From NCBI RefSeq assembly GCF_017348915.1, contig NZ_CP071383.1, positions 3,968,001 through 4,032,000 of the forward strand: DNA of 64,000 nucleotides, read 5' to 3'. Below are positions 22,912 through 33,104 of the stretch, one piece after another (positions within the stretch are counted from its first letter, which is position 1; the number at the start of each line of letters is the position of its first letter). The notes under the pieces were generated by a model. It did not search any database. It saw only the letters and a program-made list of their open reading frames with translations, and was not told where the DNA came from. The position numbers and the translations under genes were made by a program. Source of the stretch: Leclercia pneumoniae (GTDB taxonomy: Bacteria > Pseudomonadota > Gammaproteobacteria > Enterobacterales > Enterobacteriaceae).

Positions 22912-23742
22912 TTATGTTCGTTTTCGCGCATGTAGCGTATCGGCAAACGCCATCGCCAGCCCAACGGCCAGACCGGCCACGTGTGCACCGTTAGCTATCG
23001 CCATTCCGAACAGATCAAACCATCCGGCAATTAACCATATTAACGCAAAGGCAATTAAGCCGCGCTGAAGAAAGATGCCGCTTTCAGGATCACGCTCGCC
23101 GCGCAGCCAGACGTAGCCCATCAAGGCGTAAACGACGCCCGAGAGCCCACCGAACCACGGGCCGCTGAATTTATGCTGCACATAGCCGCTCAGCAAGGCG
23201 CTGATAAGGGTGATAACAATGAGTTTACCGCTGCCGAGCCGTTTCTCTACGGCACCGCCGAGATACCACCACCACAGCAGGTTAAAGAGAATGTGCAGGA
23301 AGGAGAAGTGCATCAGCGCATGGCTGAAGTAGCGCCAGACATCGAACTGCACCGACGGATCATAGGGCCAGGCCAGCAGCACCATCACACTTTGGTCACC
23401 TACGACGTTCATGATGATAAACGTCAGGATACAGGCCGCCATCAGCAGCAGCGTGAACGGGCCGGCACGCTCACGCACCGTGGCTAAAAACGGAAAACGG
23501 CGGTAGTGCAGCCCGCTACCGGTGTGGCCGGATTGCCAGCTGGCCGCCAGATAGCGCGGGTCGCCCGGGTTTTCCAGAAAGCGCGCCAGCTCGGCATGCA
23601 CGCGTTCGGCCTGGCTCTCATCTGCCAGCCAGACGTCCGTTTGCGTATGTTGTTGGATAGTCAGGATCACACCCTGCGTCGCCATGTAATCGACAAACGC
23701 CTGAGCGACGCGCGGGTTGGTAAAAGAGGTAATCATCAGCAT
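22912..23742 (-). CDS. glpG: Rhomboid intramembrane serine protease GlpG
   Basis: 276 residues, equal to E. coli GlpG. Cytosolic N-terminal domain (about residues 1-90) followed by six membrane helices. The catalytic dyad is Ser201 ([13 protein letters not shown]) and His254 ([11 protein letters not shown]), with HxxxN oxyanion residues in [19 protein letters not shown]. It cleaves transmembrane substrates and has been linked to quality control of orphan membrane proteins. The start [10 protein letters not shown] matches E. coli; its ribosome site is weak, as expected for translation within the glpEGR transcript. Confidence 0.96.
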   Translation of the reverse strand: MLMITSFTNPRVAQAFVDYMATQGVILTIQQHTQTDVWLADESQAERVHAELARFLENPGDPRYLAASWQSGHTGSGLHYRRFPFLATVRERAGPFTLLLMAACILTFIIMNVVGDQSVMVLLAWPYDPSVQFDVWRYFSHALMHFSFLHILFNLLWWWYLGGAVEKRLGSGKLIVITLISALLSGYVQHKFSGPWFGGLSGVVYALMGYVWLRGERDPESGIFLQRGLIAFALIWLIAGWFDLFGMAIANGAHVAGLAVGLAMAFADTLHARKRT

Positions 23743-23786
23743 TGGCAGCGGTCGCTTATTCCACACAAAGGGGGACAGTATATACC

Positions 23787-24116
23787 TTAAAACCCAGTGT
23801 GCTCGACTTCCGCCGGGAAATGACGGTGCCAGGCGTCGAAACCGCCATCCACGCTGTAGACCGCGTCATAACCCTGTTGCAGCAAGTATTGTGCTGCACC
23901 TTTGCTACTGTTGCCGTGATAGCACATCACCATCACCGGGGTATCGAAGTCGTTGTCACGCATGAAATCACTAAGGGAGGCGTTAGTGAGGTGAAACGCA
24001 CCCGGGGTGTGACCCATGGCAAAGCTTTGCGGGTCGCGAATATCTACCAGTACAGCGGTTCCCTGGTGCATCTTCTGGTGGGCTTCTTCGACATTAATAC
24101 ATTCAAACTGATCCAT
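23787..24116 (-). CDS. glpE: Thiosulfate sulfurtransferase GlpE
   Basis: Single-domain rhodanese of 109 residues (E. coli 108). The active-site loop is [10 protein letters not shown] with the sulfur-accepting Cys65. Transfers sulfane sulfur from thiosulfate to cyanide or thioredoxin in vitro; physiological substrate uncertain. First gene of glpEGR, divergent from glpD across 211 bases. The C-terminus (EVEHTGF) differs from the E. coli tail. Confidence 0.95.
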   Translation of the reverse strand: MDQFECINVEEAHQKMHQGTAVLVDIRDPQSFAMGHTPGAFHLTNASLSDFMRDNDFDTPVMVMCYHGNSSKGAAQYLLQQGYDAVYSVDGGFDAWHRHFPAEVEHTGF

Positions 24117-24214
24117 GCGGCTCTCTTTCGGTTATTCAGGGTGGTGCGAAGTGAGGTAAGGACCCCACTATTTTACCTTCTAGTGTACGTCCTGGCGGCG
24201 GGTAAACGCCATTA

Positions 24215-24230
24215 TGTTAGCTGTATCACT
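24215..24230 (+). promoter_or_regulatory. Candidate CRP site of glpD
   Basis: TGTTAGCTGTATCACT fits TGTGA-N6-TCACA with one mismatch in each half. Its centre lies about 62 bases upstream of the expected glpD start, the position of a class I CRP site. Confidence 0.5.
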
Positions 24231-24249
24231 CTAAATTGTTTTTTTAATG

Positions 24250-24278
24250 TTACCAAAGGCGCGTTCCTTTGCTATTAT
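24250..24278 (+). promoter_or_regulatory. glpD promoter
   Basis: TTACCA, exactly 17 bases, TATTAT. The -10 abuts the GlpR operator, so initiation near 24285 would be blocked by bound GlpR. Confidence 0.65.
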
Positions 24279-24295
24279 GAGCGATATCGAACATT
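24276..24295 (+). promoter_or_regulatory. GlpR operator of glpD
   Basis: TATGAGCGATATCGAACATT matches the GlpR palindrome WATGTTCGWTAWCGAACATW at 18 of 20 positions. It overlaps the end of the -10 and the start point. Confidence 0.85.
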
Positions 24296-24327
24296 TTTGA
24301 ACGTAAGCGAAAGTGCGTGAGGATACG

Positions 24328-25836
24328 ATGGAAACCAAAGATCTGATTGTGATAGGTGGCGGCATCAACGGTGCCGGGATTGCGGCCGATGCCGCTGGCC
24401 GTGGTCTGTCGGTATTAATGCTGGAAGCGCAGGATCTCGCTTGCGCAACCTCCTCCGCCAGCTCCAAGCTGATTCACGGCGGCCTGCGCTACCTTGAACA
24501 CTACGAGTTTCGCCTCGTGAGCGAAGCGCTGGCTGAGCGCGAAGTGTTACTGAAAATGGCCCCGCATCTCGCCATCCCGATGCGCTTCCGTCTGCCTCAC
24601 CGCCCGCACTTGCGCCCGGCGTGGATGATTCGTATCGGTCTCTTTATGTACGATCATCTGGGTAAACGCACCAGTCTGCCCGGCTCTACCGGTGTGCGTT
24701 TTGGCGCAGAATCGGTCCTTAAGCCAGAAATCGTGCGCGGATTCGAATATTCAGACTGCTGGGTCGATGATGCCCGTCTGGTGCTCGCAAACGCGCAAAT
24801 GGTGGTTCGCAAAAACGGTGAGGTGAAAACCCGCACCCGCGCGACCTCCGCACGCCGCGAGAATGGTCTGTGGATTGTTGAAGCAGAAGATATCGATACC
24901 GGCGAGAAGTTCAGCTGGCAAGCGCGCGGGCTGGTTAATGCGACCGGTCCATGGGTGAAACAGTTCTTTGACGACGGCATGAAGCTGCCTTCGCCGTACG
25001 GTATTCGCCTTATCAAGGGCAGCCATATCGTCGTGCCTCGCGTGCATACCCAGAAGCAGGCTTACATTCTGCAGAACGAAGACAAGCGCATCGTGTTTGT
25101 GATCCCATGGATGGATGAGTTCTCCATTATTGGCACCACCGACGTGGAGTACAAAGGCGACGCCAAAAATGTCGAAATCGACGAGAGCGAAATCAGCTAC
25201 TTGCTGAAGGTATATAACGCGCACTTCAAAAAGCAGCTGGGTCGCGAAGATGTGGTCTGGACTTACTCCGGCGTGCGTCCGCTGTGCGATGACGAATCCG
25301 ATTCGCCGCAGGCCATCACCCGTGATTACACGCTGGATATTCACGATCAAGACGGTAAGGCGCCGCTGCTCTCCGTGTTTGGCGGTAAGCTCACCACCTA
25401 CCGTAAGCTGGCGGAACACGCGCTGGAGAAATTGACTCCGTATTACACCGGCATTGGCCCGGCATGGACCAAAGGCGCTACCCTGCCGGGGGGTGATATC
25501 GACGGAAACCGGGATGACTACGCGGCAAAACTGCGTCGCCGTTATCCGTTTATCAGCGAATCGCTGGCCCGCCATTATGCCCGTACTTATGGCAGCAACA
25601 GCGTCCAGCTCCTCGGCGATGCCAAAGAGATAGCCGATTTGGGCGAGCACTTCGGACATGAGTTTTACGAAGCGGAGCTGCGCTACCTGGTTGAGCACGA
25701 GTGGGTGCGCCGTGTAGATGATGCGCTGTGGCGTCGTACGAAAGAGGGGATGTGGCTGGATGCCGAACAGCAATCGCGCGTGGCGCAGTGGCTGGTCAGA
25801 AACGCCCCAAAGCGTGAATTATCGCTTGCGTCCTGA
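24328..25836 (+). CDS. glpD: Aerobic glycerol-3-phosphate dehydrogenase GlpD
   Basis: Membrane-associated FAD enzyme oxidising sn-glycerol-3-phosphate to dihydroxyacetone phosphate and passing electrons to ubiquinone. 502 residues (E. coli 501). N-terminal Rossmann motif VIGGGINGAGIA (residues 8-19), the FAD-dehydrogenase signatures SSKLIHGGLRYLEHYEF and GGKLTTYRKLAE, and a helical C-terminal cap. The ATG at 24328 follows GAGGA; an in-frame GTG at 24313 lies before that ribosome site and is rejected. Controlled by the GlpR operator and probable CRP site upstream. Confidence 0.97.
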   Translation: METKDLIVIGGGINGAGIAADAAGRGLSVLMLEAQDLACATSSASSKLIHGGLRYLEHYEFRLVSEALAEREVLLKMAPHLAIPMRFRLPHRPHLRPAWMIRIGLFMYDHLGKRTSLPGSTGVRFGAESVLKPEIVRGFEYSDCWVDDARLVLANAQMVVRKNGEVKTRTRATSARRENGLWIVEAEDIDTGEKFSWQARGLVNATGPWVKQFFDDGMKLPSPYGIRLIKGSHIVVPRVHTQKQAYILQNEDKRIVFVIPWMDEFSIIGTTDVEYKGDAKNVEIDESEISYLLKVYNAHFKKQLGREDVVWTYSGVRPLCDDESDSPQAITRDYTLDIHDQDGKAPLLSVFGGKLTTYRKLAEHALEKLTPYYTGIGPAWTKGATLPGGDIDGNRDDYAAKLRRRYPFISESLARHYARTYGSNSVQLLGDAKEIADLGEHFGHEFYEAELRYLVEHEWVRRVDDALWRRTKEGMWLDAEQQSRVAQWLVRNAPKRELSLAS

Positions 25837-25850
25837 TGGGACAGAGCGGG

Positions 25851-25880
25851 CTGATGCCCTCACCCATAGGATGAGGGTGA
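25851..25880. repeat. Degenerate palindromic repeat unit after glpD
   Basis: CTGATGCCCTCACCC followed by a short TCACCC/GGGTGA stem. It keeps the family head but lacks the CTCTCCC core. Confidence 0.5.
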
Positions 25881-25887
25881 AAAAATG

Positions 25888-25913
25888 AAAACGGCAACCG
25901 ACGTTGCCGTTTT
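25888..25913. terminator. Terminator between convergent glpD and glgP
   Basis: AAAACGGCAAC / GTTGCCGTTTT stem with a four-base loop, followed by GCTTTT. The symmetric A and T flanks suit both directions. Confidence 0.85.
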
Positions 25914-25917
25914 GCTT

Positions 25918-28365
25918 TTACAACCTTACCGGGTCGATATGCCATATAGTCTCGGCATACTCTTTAATCGTCCTGTCTGAAGAGAAATACCCCATATTGG
26001 CGATATTGTGCATCGCTTTGGTGGTCCACTCTTCGGGACGGCGATAAAGCTCGTCAACCTTATCCTGACAATCCACATAGCTCCGGTAGTCGGCGAGCAC
26101 CTGATAGTGATCACCAAAGTTAATCAGCGAATCCACCAGGTCGCGGTAGCGGCCAGGCTCGTCCGGATTAAAGACCCCGGTGGCGATCTGCGTCAGCACC
26201 TGACGAAGCTCTTCATCCTGCTCGTAGTAGTCACGCGGTGAATAGCCCTTCGCTCTTAACGCCTCAACTTCTTCGGTGGTATTGCCGAAGATAAAGATAT
26301 TCTCTTCACCCACGTGCTCCAGCATCTCGACGTTGGCCCCATCCAGCGTGCCGATAGTCAGCGCACCATTAAGGGCAAATTTCATGTTACTGGTGCCGGA
26401 CGCTTCCGTCCCTGCAGTGGAGATCTGCTCAGAGAGATCCGCCGCCGGAATGATCAACTGCGCCAGGCTCACGCTGTAGTTAGGAATAAAGACCACCTTC
26501 AGCTTATCGCCAATCTGCGGATCGTTGTTGATCACTTTCGCTACATCGTTGATCAGGTGAATGATGTGCTTCGCCATGTAGTAGGCCGAGGCCGCTTTAC
26601 CGGCAAAGATGTTGACCCGCGGCACCCAGTTGGCGTCCGGATCGGCCTTGATGCGGTTGTAACGGGTGATCACGTGCAGCACGTTCATGAGCTGGCGTTT
26701 GTACTCGTGGATACGTTTAATCTGCACATCGTAGAGCGCTTTCGGGTTCGCGACCACGTTCAGATGCAGCGCCATCCATACCGACAGCCGTTTTTTATTC
26801 AGCAATTTGGCGTCACGCACCGCTTTGTTCACGGTCGGGAAGTCGGCATGCTGCTCCAGCTCGCTAAGCTGGCTCAGATCGGTACGCCAGTTGCGGCCAA
26901 TGTTCGCATCCAGCACCTCAGAGAGCGGCTTATTGGCCAGCGCCAGCCAGCGACGCGGGGTAACACCGTTGGTGACGTTACAGAAACGCATCGGGAATAT
27001 TTTGGCAAAGTCAGCAAACAGCGACTGCACCATCAGGTTGGAGTGCAGTTCCGACACACCGTTGACCTTATGGCTAATCACCACCGCCAGCCATGCCATG
27101 CGCACGCGACGGCCATTAGACTCATCGATAATAGAGGTGCGGCTCAGCAGCCCGGTGTCGTTCGGGTACTGTTCCTGAAGCGTTTTCAGGAAGTAGTCAT
27201 TGATCTCGAAGATAATTTGCAGATGGCGCGGCAGAATTTTGCCAAGCATGTCCACCGGCCAGGTTTCCAGCGCTTCGCTCATCAGCGTGTGGTTGGTGTA
27301 GGAGAAGACCTGGCAGGTTACCTCAAAGGCATCGTTCCAGCTGAACTTATGTTCGTCGATCAGCAGGCGCATCAGCTCCGGAATTGAGAGTACCGGGTGG
27401 GTGTCATTAAGGTGGATGGCGGTCTTCTCCGCCAGATTGTTATAGGTTTTATGCAGCTGGTAGTGGCGGTTCAGAATGTCCTGCACCGTCGCCGACACCA
27501 GGAAGTACTCCTGACGCAGACGCAGCTCACGGCCCGAATAGGTGGAGTCGTCCGGGTAGAGCACGCGTGACACATTCTCCGAGTGGTTTTTATCTTCCAC
27601 CGCGGCAAAGTAGTCGCCCTGGTTAAATTTACCCAGGTTGATTTCACTACTGGCCTGCGCGTTCCACAGGCGTAGGGTGTTGGTGGCATCGGTGTCGTAA
27701 CCCGGGATAATCTGGTCATAGGCGACGGCAAGGATCTCTTCGGTTTCAACCCAGCGGGATTTTTTCCCTTCCAGCTGAACGCGGCCGCCAAAGCGCACTT
27801 TATAGCGGGTATTGTGGCGCTTGAACTCCCAGGGGTTACCGTATTCGAGCCAATAGTCCGGCGACTCTTTCTGCCGCCCGTCGACGATGTTCTGCTTGAA
27901 CATGCCGTAATCATAGCGAATACCGTAGCCGCGCCCCGGCAACGCCAGAGTCGCCAGCGAGTCGAGGAAACAGGCCGCCAGGCGCCCCAGCCCCCCGTTG
28001 CCGAGACCCGGGTCGTTCTCTTCGTCGATCAACTCTTCTAAATCTAACCCCATCTCTTCCAGAGCGTTTTTTACGTCGTCATAAATCCCTAGCGACAACA
28101 AGGCGTTGGAGAGGGTGCGGCCAATCAAAAACTCCATCGACAGGTAGTAAACCTGGCGTGTCTCTTGCGACAGCTGGGCACGGTTGGAGCGCAGCCAGCG
28201 TTCTACCAGACGGTCGCGCACCGCGAACAAGGTGGCGTTAAGCCACTCGTGTTTATTGGCGATGACCGGATCTTTCCCAATGGTGAACATCAGCTTATAG
28301 GCAATGGAGTGCTTTAAAGCCTCTACGCTGAGGGTGGGTGATGCATAAGAAAAAGGTGCATTCAT
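25918..28365 (-). CDS. glgP: Glycogen phosphorylase GlgP
   Basis: GT35 phosphorylase that trims glycogen outer chains to glucose-1-phosphate. 815 residues, equal to E. coli. Shows [14 protein letters not shown], the PLP-lysine loop [17 protein letters not shown] and [10 protein letters not shown]. Distal gene of glgBXCAP, 19 bases after glgA. Compared with the paralogue MalP at 16-18.6 kb it has the longer N-terminal region typical of glycogen-acting enzymes. Confidence 0.97.
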   Translation of the reverse strand: MNAPFSYASPTLSVEALKHSIAYKLMFTIGKDPVIANKHEWLNATLFAVRDRLVERWLRSNRAQLSQETRQVYYLSMEFLIGRTLSNALLSLGIYDDVKNALEEMGLDLEELIDEENDPGLGNGGLGRLAACFLDSLATLALPGRGYGIRYDYGMFKQNIVDGRQKESPDYWLEYGNPWEFKRHNTRYKVRFGGRVQLEGKKSRWVETEEILAVAYDQIIPGYDTDATNTLRLWNAQASSEINLGKFNQGDYFAAVEDKNHSENVSRVLYPDDSTYSGRELRLRQEYFLVSATVQDILNRHYQLHKTYNNLAEKTAIHLNDTHPVLSIPELMRLLIDEHKFSWNDAFEVTCQVFSYTNHTLMSEALETWPVDMLGKILPRHLQIIFEINDYFLKTLQEQYPNDTGLLSRTSIIDESNGRRVRMAWLAVVISHKVNGVSELHSNLMVQSLFADFAKIFPMRFCNVTNGVTPRRWLALANKPLSEVLDANIGRNWRTDLSQLSELEQHADFPTVNKAVRDAKLLNKKRLSVWMALHLNVVANPKALYDVQIKRIHEYKRQLMNVLHVITRYNRIKADPDANWVPRVNIFAGKAASAYYMAKHIIHLINDVAKVINNDPQIGDKLKVVFIPNYSVSLAQLIIPAADLSEQISTAGTEASGTSNMKFALNGALTIGTLDGANVEMLEHVGEENIFIFGNTTEEVEALRAKGYSPRDYYEQDEELRQVLTQIATGVFNPDEPGRYRDLVDSLINFGDHYQVLADYRSYVDCQDKVDELYRRPEEWTTKAMHNIANMGYFSSDRTIKEYAETIWHIDPVRL

Positions 28366-28384
28366 ATCTATGATTCCAGCGTTG

Positions 28385-29818
28385 TTATATCAAGCGTTGA
28401 TAAAGATCGCGGTAAGACTGCGCCGCAACTTGCCAGCTAAAATCCATCGCCATCGCCTGACGCTGCACAAAACGCCAGAGAGAAGGACGAGACCACAACA
28501 CGAAAGCACGGCGGATCGCACGCAACAGCGACCAGGCATTACTGCCTTCAAACGCAAAACCGGTGGCGATGCCGTCCGCCAGGTTCTCCAGCGAGGTGTC
28601 GGATACCGTATCCGCCAGCCCCCCGGTGCGACGCACCAGCGGCAAGGTGCCGTATTTCAGACCATACAGCTGAGTCAGGCCGCAGGGCTCGAAACGACTC
28701 GGCACCAGAATCACGTCCGCACCGCCCATAATGCGATGCGAGAAGGCTTCGTGATAACCAATCTGAACCCCTACCTGCCCCGGATGCTCTGCCGCAGCGG
28801 CCAGGAAGCCCTCCTGCAACACCGGATCGCCCGCCCCCAGTAGCGCCAGTTGCCCGCCTTGCTCCAGCAGGCCTGGCAAGGCTTCCAGCACCAGATCCAA
28901 CCCTTTCTGGCTGGTCAGACGGCTGACGACCGCGAACAGCGGGACTTTGTCGTTAACCTTCAGCCCCATTGCTATCTGCAGCTGGCGCTTGTTTTCGGCC
29001 TTATCTTCAACCGAATCCCGGTTGTAGCGCGAGGCCAGCAGCAGGTCTGTTTCCGGACTCCAGATCTTCTCATCCACGCCGTTAAGAATGCCCGATAAGC
29101 GCCCTTCACGGTGGCGCTGGGTCAGCAATCCTTCCATACCGTAGCCAAACTGCGCTTCGGTAATTTCCCGCGCGTAGGTCGGACTCACCGCCGTAATGTG
29201 ATCGGCGTAGTAGAGGCCGGCCTTCAGGAAAGAGATCTGGCCGTTGAACTCCAGCCCGTGCATGTTAAAGAATGACCATGGCAGTTCGATGTCATCCATG
29301 TGCTGCGCATAAAACATGCCCTGATAAGCCAGGTTGTGTACCGTAAACACCGACTTTGCCGGACGCCCTCGCGCCGCCAGATAGGCAGGCGCTAACCCGG
29401 CATGCCAGTCGTGCGCATGAACCACATCGGGATGCCAGAAAGGATCCAGGCCGCAGGCCATTTCACAGCCTACCCAACCCAGCAGCGCAAAACGCAGCAC
29501 GTTGTCGGTATAGGCAAATAAGTTAGTGTCGTGATACGGGCTTCCAGGCCGGTCATACAGGTGCGGCGCATCAATCAGATAGATACCCACGCCGTTGTAA
29601 TGCCCGAACAGCAGTGTGATGCGCCCGGCAAACGTCTCCCGGCGGCTCACCACCTGTGCATCAGGTATGCCGCGACGGATGTCTGGAAAAGCGGGCAGCA
29701 GCACGCGCGTATCAACACCACCGGCAATTTGCGCAGCCGGTAAAGCACCAATAACATCCGCCAGCCCGCCCGTTTTCAATAATGGGAACATCTCCGAACA
29801 TACATGTAAGACCTGCAT
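28385..29818 (-). CDS. glgA: Glycogen synthase GlgA
   Basis: GT5 ADP-glucose:glycogen glucosyltransferase, 477 residues as in E. coli. ADP-glucose-binding KTGGL at residues 15-19, and the C-terminal GT-B motif [19 protein letters not shown] with the conserved EX7E. Its ATG shares one base with the glgC stop (TAATG), so translation is coupled to glgC, the enzyme that makes its substrate. Confidence 0.97.
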   Translation of the reverse strand: MQVLHVCSEMFPLLKTGGLADVIGALPAAQIAGGVDTRVLLPAFPDIRRGIPDAQVVSRRETFAGRITLLFGHYNGVGIYLIDAPHLYDRPGSPYHDTNLFAYTDNVLRFALLGWVGCEMACGLDPFWHPDVVHAHDWHAGLAPAYLAARGRPAKSVFTVHNLAYQGMFYAQHMDDIELPWSFFNMHGLEFNGQISFLKAGLYYADHITAVSPTYAREITEAQFGYGMEGLLTQRHREGRLSGILNGVDEKIWSPETDLLLASRYNRDSVEDKAENKRQLQIAMGLKVNDKVPLFAVVSRLTSQKGLDLVLEALPGLLEQGGQLALLGAGDPVLQEGFLAAAAEHPGQVGVQIGYHEAFSHRIMGGADVILVPSRFEPCGLTQLYGLKYGTLPLVRRTGGLADTVSDTSLENLADGIATGFAFEGSNAWSLLRAIRRAFVLWSRPSLWRFVQRQAMAMDFSWQVAAQSYRDLYQRLI

Positions 29819-31113
29819 TATCGCTCCTGTTTGACCTGCAGTTTGCGCAGCATTTCACGCGTAACCAATACAATGCCTTCTTCTGAGCGGTAGAAACGAC
29901 GCGCGTCCTCTTCCGCGTTCTCACCAATCACCATCCCTTCCGGAATGACGCAGGCACGGTCTATAACACAGCGGCGCAAACGGCATGAGCGCCCTACCCA
30001 CACATCCGGCAGCAGTACCGCCGAATCGATATTACAGAATGAGTTCACCCGTACTCGCGGGAAGAGCACGGACTGCACCACCACGGAGCCGGAAATAATA
30101 CAGCCGCCAGAAACCAGCGAGTTCAGCGTCATACCGTGGCTACCGGAACGGTCCTGCACAAACTTCGCGGGCGGCAGCGACTCCATATGGGTGCGGATCG
30201 GCCAGTTCTGGTCGTACATATCCAGCTCCGGCGTAACGGAGGCCAGATCCAGGTTCGCCTTCCAGTAGGCTTCCAGCGTTCCCACATCGCGCCAGTAAGG
30301 CTCTGAAGCCGGATCGGACTGAACGCAGGAGAGCGGGAAAGGATGTGCATAGGCCATGCCAGATTTCGTGACCTTCGGAATAATGTCCTTCCCGAAATCG
30401 TGGCTGGACTGCTCGTCATTGTCGTCCTCTTCCAGCAGCTGGTAGAGGTAGTCGGCGTCAAAGACGTAGATGCCCATACTGGCCAGGGAACGATCGGGGT
30501 TACCGGGCATGGCGGGCGGATTGGCAGGTTTCTCGACAAAATCAATCACTTTGTCGTGTTCATCCACGGCCATAACGCCAAAGGCGGTTGCCTCGGCAAT
30601 GGGCACCGGCAAGCACGCCACGGTGCAACGTGCACCCTTTTCAACGTGATCGATGAGCATGCGCGAGTAGTCTTGCTTGTAGATGTGGTCCCCGGCGAGG
30701 ATCACCACATACTCCGCATCGTAGCGACGAATGATATCCAGGTTCTGGGTGACCGCATCCGCTGTACCGCGGTACCAGTTCTCACCATGCACACGTTGCT
30801 GGGCAGGCAACAGATCGACAAACTCGTTCATCTCCTCACTGAAGAACGACCAGCCGCGCTGAATATGTTGCACCAGCGTGTGGGACTGGTACTGGGTGAT
30901 CACGCCAATGCGGCGAATACCTGAGTTAAGGCAGTTTGAAAGTGCAAAGTCGATAATACGGAACTTGCCGCCAAAGTGGACGGCGGGTTTGGCACGCGTG
31001 ATTGTTAAATCTTTTAAACGGGTACCGCGACCACCAGCAAGAATCAGGGCTACAGATTTTAATGGCAGTTGACGCGCTAGCATTAATGGATCGTTCTTAT
31101 CTAACCTAACCAT
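29818..31113 (-). CDS. glgC: Glucose-1-phosphate adenylyltransferase GlgC
   Basis: Makes ADP-glucose from ATP and glucose-1-phosphate; the allosterically controlled step of glycogen synthesis (activated by fructose-1,6-bisphosphate, inhibited by AMP). 431 residues, equal to E. coli. N-terminal nucleotidyltransferase loop [15 protein letters not shown], catalytic-region [14 protein letters not shown] sugar-phosphate site, and a C-terminal left-handed beta-helix. The ATG at 31113 has AAGGAG seven bases upstream; a 12-codon upstream extension is rejected. Confidence 0.97.
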   Translation of the reverse strand: MVRLDKNDPLMLARQLPLKSVALILAGGRGTRLKDLTITRAKPAVHFGGKFRIIDFALSNCLNSGIRRIGVITQYQSHTLVQHIQRGWSFFSEEMNEFVDLLPAQQRVHGENWYRGTADAVTQNLDIIRRYDAEYVVILAGDHIYKQDYSRMLIDHVEKGARCTVACLPVPIAEATAFGVMAVDEHDKVIDFVEKPANPPAMPGNPDRSLASMGIYVFDADYLYQLLEEDDNDEQSSHDFGKDIIPKVTKSGMAYAHPFPLSCVQSDPASEPYWRDVGTLEAYWKANLDLASVTPELDMYDQNWPIRTHMESLPPAKFVQDRSGSHGMTLNSLVSGGCIISGSVVVQSVLFPRVRVNSFCNIDSAVLLPDVWVGRSCRLRRCVIDRACVIPEGMVIGENAEEDARRFYRSEEGIVLVTREMLRKLQVKQER

Positions 31114-31130
31114 GACTAACTCCTTTTTTA

Positions 31131-33104
31131 TCATTTCTGGAATACGCACACTCCGTGCGCAGGCCCATGCCAGACGGCCATCACCACCGGGTTGTCCTCA
31201 CCGGCAAAGGGGGGAATAGCTCGCCACTCCCCATCAGGTAAAACCATTTCTGCTACTTCAGTGGTCGCGTTTAGTGTAATCAGCCATCGCTCTGAAAGCA
31301 GGATCTGCAGACGTGGAACGCCCCACTGCCACTCTTGCGCACTTAAAGGTTGCGCTTTGCTATTGAGCCAACGAACGTTGCCGTCACCCTCTTCCCACCA
31401 CCGATCGGCCGTGAGTGCCGGGATTTGCTGGCGCAGGTGAATCAGCGCAGCAGCGAAGTTTGTTAGCCCGGTATTTGCCTCGTCCCAGGCAAGCCAGGTG
31501 AGTTCGTTATCCTGGCAATATGCATTGTTGTTGCCATGCTGGCTGTGGCCGTGTTCATCTCCGGCCAGCAGCATCGGTGTACCTTGCGAAAGCAGTAGCG
31601 TGGTCAGTAGCGCATGCACGCTGGCCCGCCGACGCTCAATCACATCCTGACTGCCCCCTAAACCTTCTATACCATGATTAAAGCTATGGTTATTGTTGGT
31701 TCCGTCGCGATTCTCTTCGCCGTTGGCCTCGTTATGTTTTCGGTCATAACAGACGCAATCACGCAGGGTAAAACCGTCATGCGCCGTGACCAGGTTGATC
31801 GAGGCCGACGGCAACCGCCCGCTGCGTTTAAACAGATCGCTGGAGGCGGCAAATCGTCCGGCTACGTCACCGAGCGACAGGTTACGCGTGAGCCAGAACC
31901 TGCGGGCTGCATCGCGAAAGTGGTCATTCCACTCGGCAAAGGGGGGCGGGAAATTTCCCACCTGATAACCCCCTTCACCAATGTCCCATGGCTCGGCTAT
32001 CAGCTTGACGCGAGAGAGCAGCGGACAATTTTTTATAGCCTCAAACAACGGCGCCTGCTGGCTAAACGTCGGCGTACGTCCGATAACGGAGGCTAAATCA
32101 AAACGAAAACCGTCCACATGGAAGGTCTCGACCCAGTATTTCAGGCACTCATACGCATACTGCATGACTGCCGGGTGGCTAAGATTCAGCGTGTTACCGC
32201 ATCCGGTCCAGTTGTGATAATCGCCATCCTCTCTGATCCAATAATAGCTACGGTTATCAATTCCGCGCAGGGAGAACGTCGGTCCCTCATAATCCAGCTC
32301 CGCGCTGTGGTTCAACACCACGTCGAGGATGACCTCGATTCCCGCCGCATGTAGCACTTTAACCGCATCGCGAAACTCATCCCGGGCTTTAACAGGATGC
32401 GCGGCATAGCGCGGGCTGAGGGCAAACATTGCCATGGGGTTGTAGCCCCAGTAGTTGCTTAACCCCAGCCGTTGCAGACGCGGCTCGCAGGCGTAATGGG
32501 CGACAGGCAATAGTTCCAGCGCCGTAATGCCCAGATGTTTGAAATAGCGAATCATGGCCGGATGGCCGAGCGCTTTATAGGTGCCGCGCATCTCCGCTGG
32601 AATGGCCGGATGTTTGAAGGTAAGCCCTTTGACGTGGGCTTCATAAATGACCGTATTGCCCCAGGGCGTCGCGGGAGGTGAATCGTCTTCCCAGTCGTAA
32701 CGGTCGGCGATCACTACCCCTTTGGGTGCGGCGGGCGCACTGTCGCGGCTATCGGGTTGATCCAGACCGCCGCACAGCAGAGCGGTATCCCGCAGCCCGC
32801 CCTCCACCTGAAGGGCATAAGGGTCGAGCAACAGTTTCGCCGGGTTAAAGCGGTGTCCGTTAGCCGGATCCCAGGGGCCATGCACCCGATAGCCGTAACG
32901 CAGACCCGGTTTGACGCCGTCGAGGTAGCCGTGCCAGACCTCACCGGTACGGCCAGGGAGATCGAATCGTTGCTCATTCCCGTGGGCATCAAACACGCAG
33001 AGTTCGACCCGCTCCGCATGAGCGGAGAAGAGGGTAAAATTTACCCCCTTACCGTCAAAGCTTGCACCGAGCGGTTCGGCCTGGCCTGCGCTGAGCTGGG
33101 TCAT
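31131..33104 (-). CDS. glgX: Glycogen debranching enzyme GlgX
   Basis: GH13 isoamylase-type enzyme that hydrolyses alpha-1,6 branches of phosphorylase limit dextrin. 657 residues, equal to E. coli. N-terminal CBM48-like domain, then the GH13 regions [20 protein letters not shown] (nucleophile Asp), LIAEPWDIG (acid Glu) and [10 protein letters not shown]. Start overlaps the glgB stop by four bases (ATGA). Supplies linear chains for GlgP and maltodextrins for MalPQ. Confidence 0.97.
   Translation of the reverse strand: MTQLSAGQAEPLGASFDGKGVNFTLFSAHAERVELCVFDAHGNEQRFDLPGRTGEVWHGYLDGVKPGLRYGYRVHGPWDPANGHRFNPAKLLLDPYALQVEGGLRDTALLCGGLDQPDSRDSAPAAPKGVVIADRYDWEDDSPPATPWGNTVIYEAHVKGLTFKHPAIPAEMRGTYKALGHPAMIRYFKHLGITALELLPVAHYACEPRLQRLGLSNYWGYNPMAMFALSPRYAAHPVKARDEFRDAVKVLHAAGIEVILDVVLNHSAELDYEGPTFSLRGIDNRSYYWIREDGDYHNWTGCGNTLNLSHPAVMQYAYECLKYWVETFHVDGFRFDLASVIGRTPTFSQQAPLFEAIKNCPLLSRVKLIAEPWDIGEGGYQVGNFPPPFAEWNDHFRDAARRFWLTRNLSLGDVAGRFAASSDLFKRSGRLPSASINLVTAHDGFTLRDCVCYDRKHNEANGEENRDGTNNNHSFNHGIEGLGGSQDVIERRRASVHALLTTLLLSQGTPMLLAGDEHGHSQHGNNNAYCQDNELTWLAWDEANTGLTNFAAALIHLRQQIPALTADRWWEEGDGNVRWLNSKAQPLSAQEWQWGVPRLQILLSERWLITLNATTEVAEMVLPDGEWRAIPPFAGEDNPVVMAVWHGPAHGVCVFQK

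Noticed and set aside
26314..27387. 357-codon open frame opposite glgP (and similar ones opposite malQ at 14649 and glpD at 24751)
   Set aside because: Composition typical of antisense shadows (His, Arg, Val, Gln rich), no ribosome site and no recognisable family.
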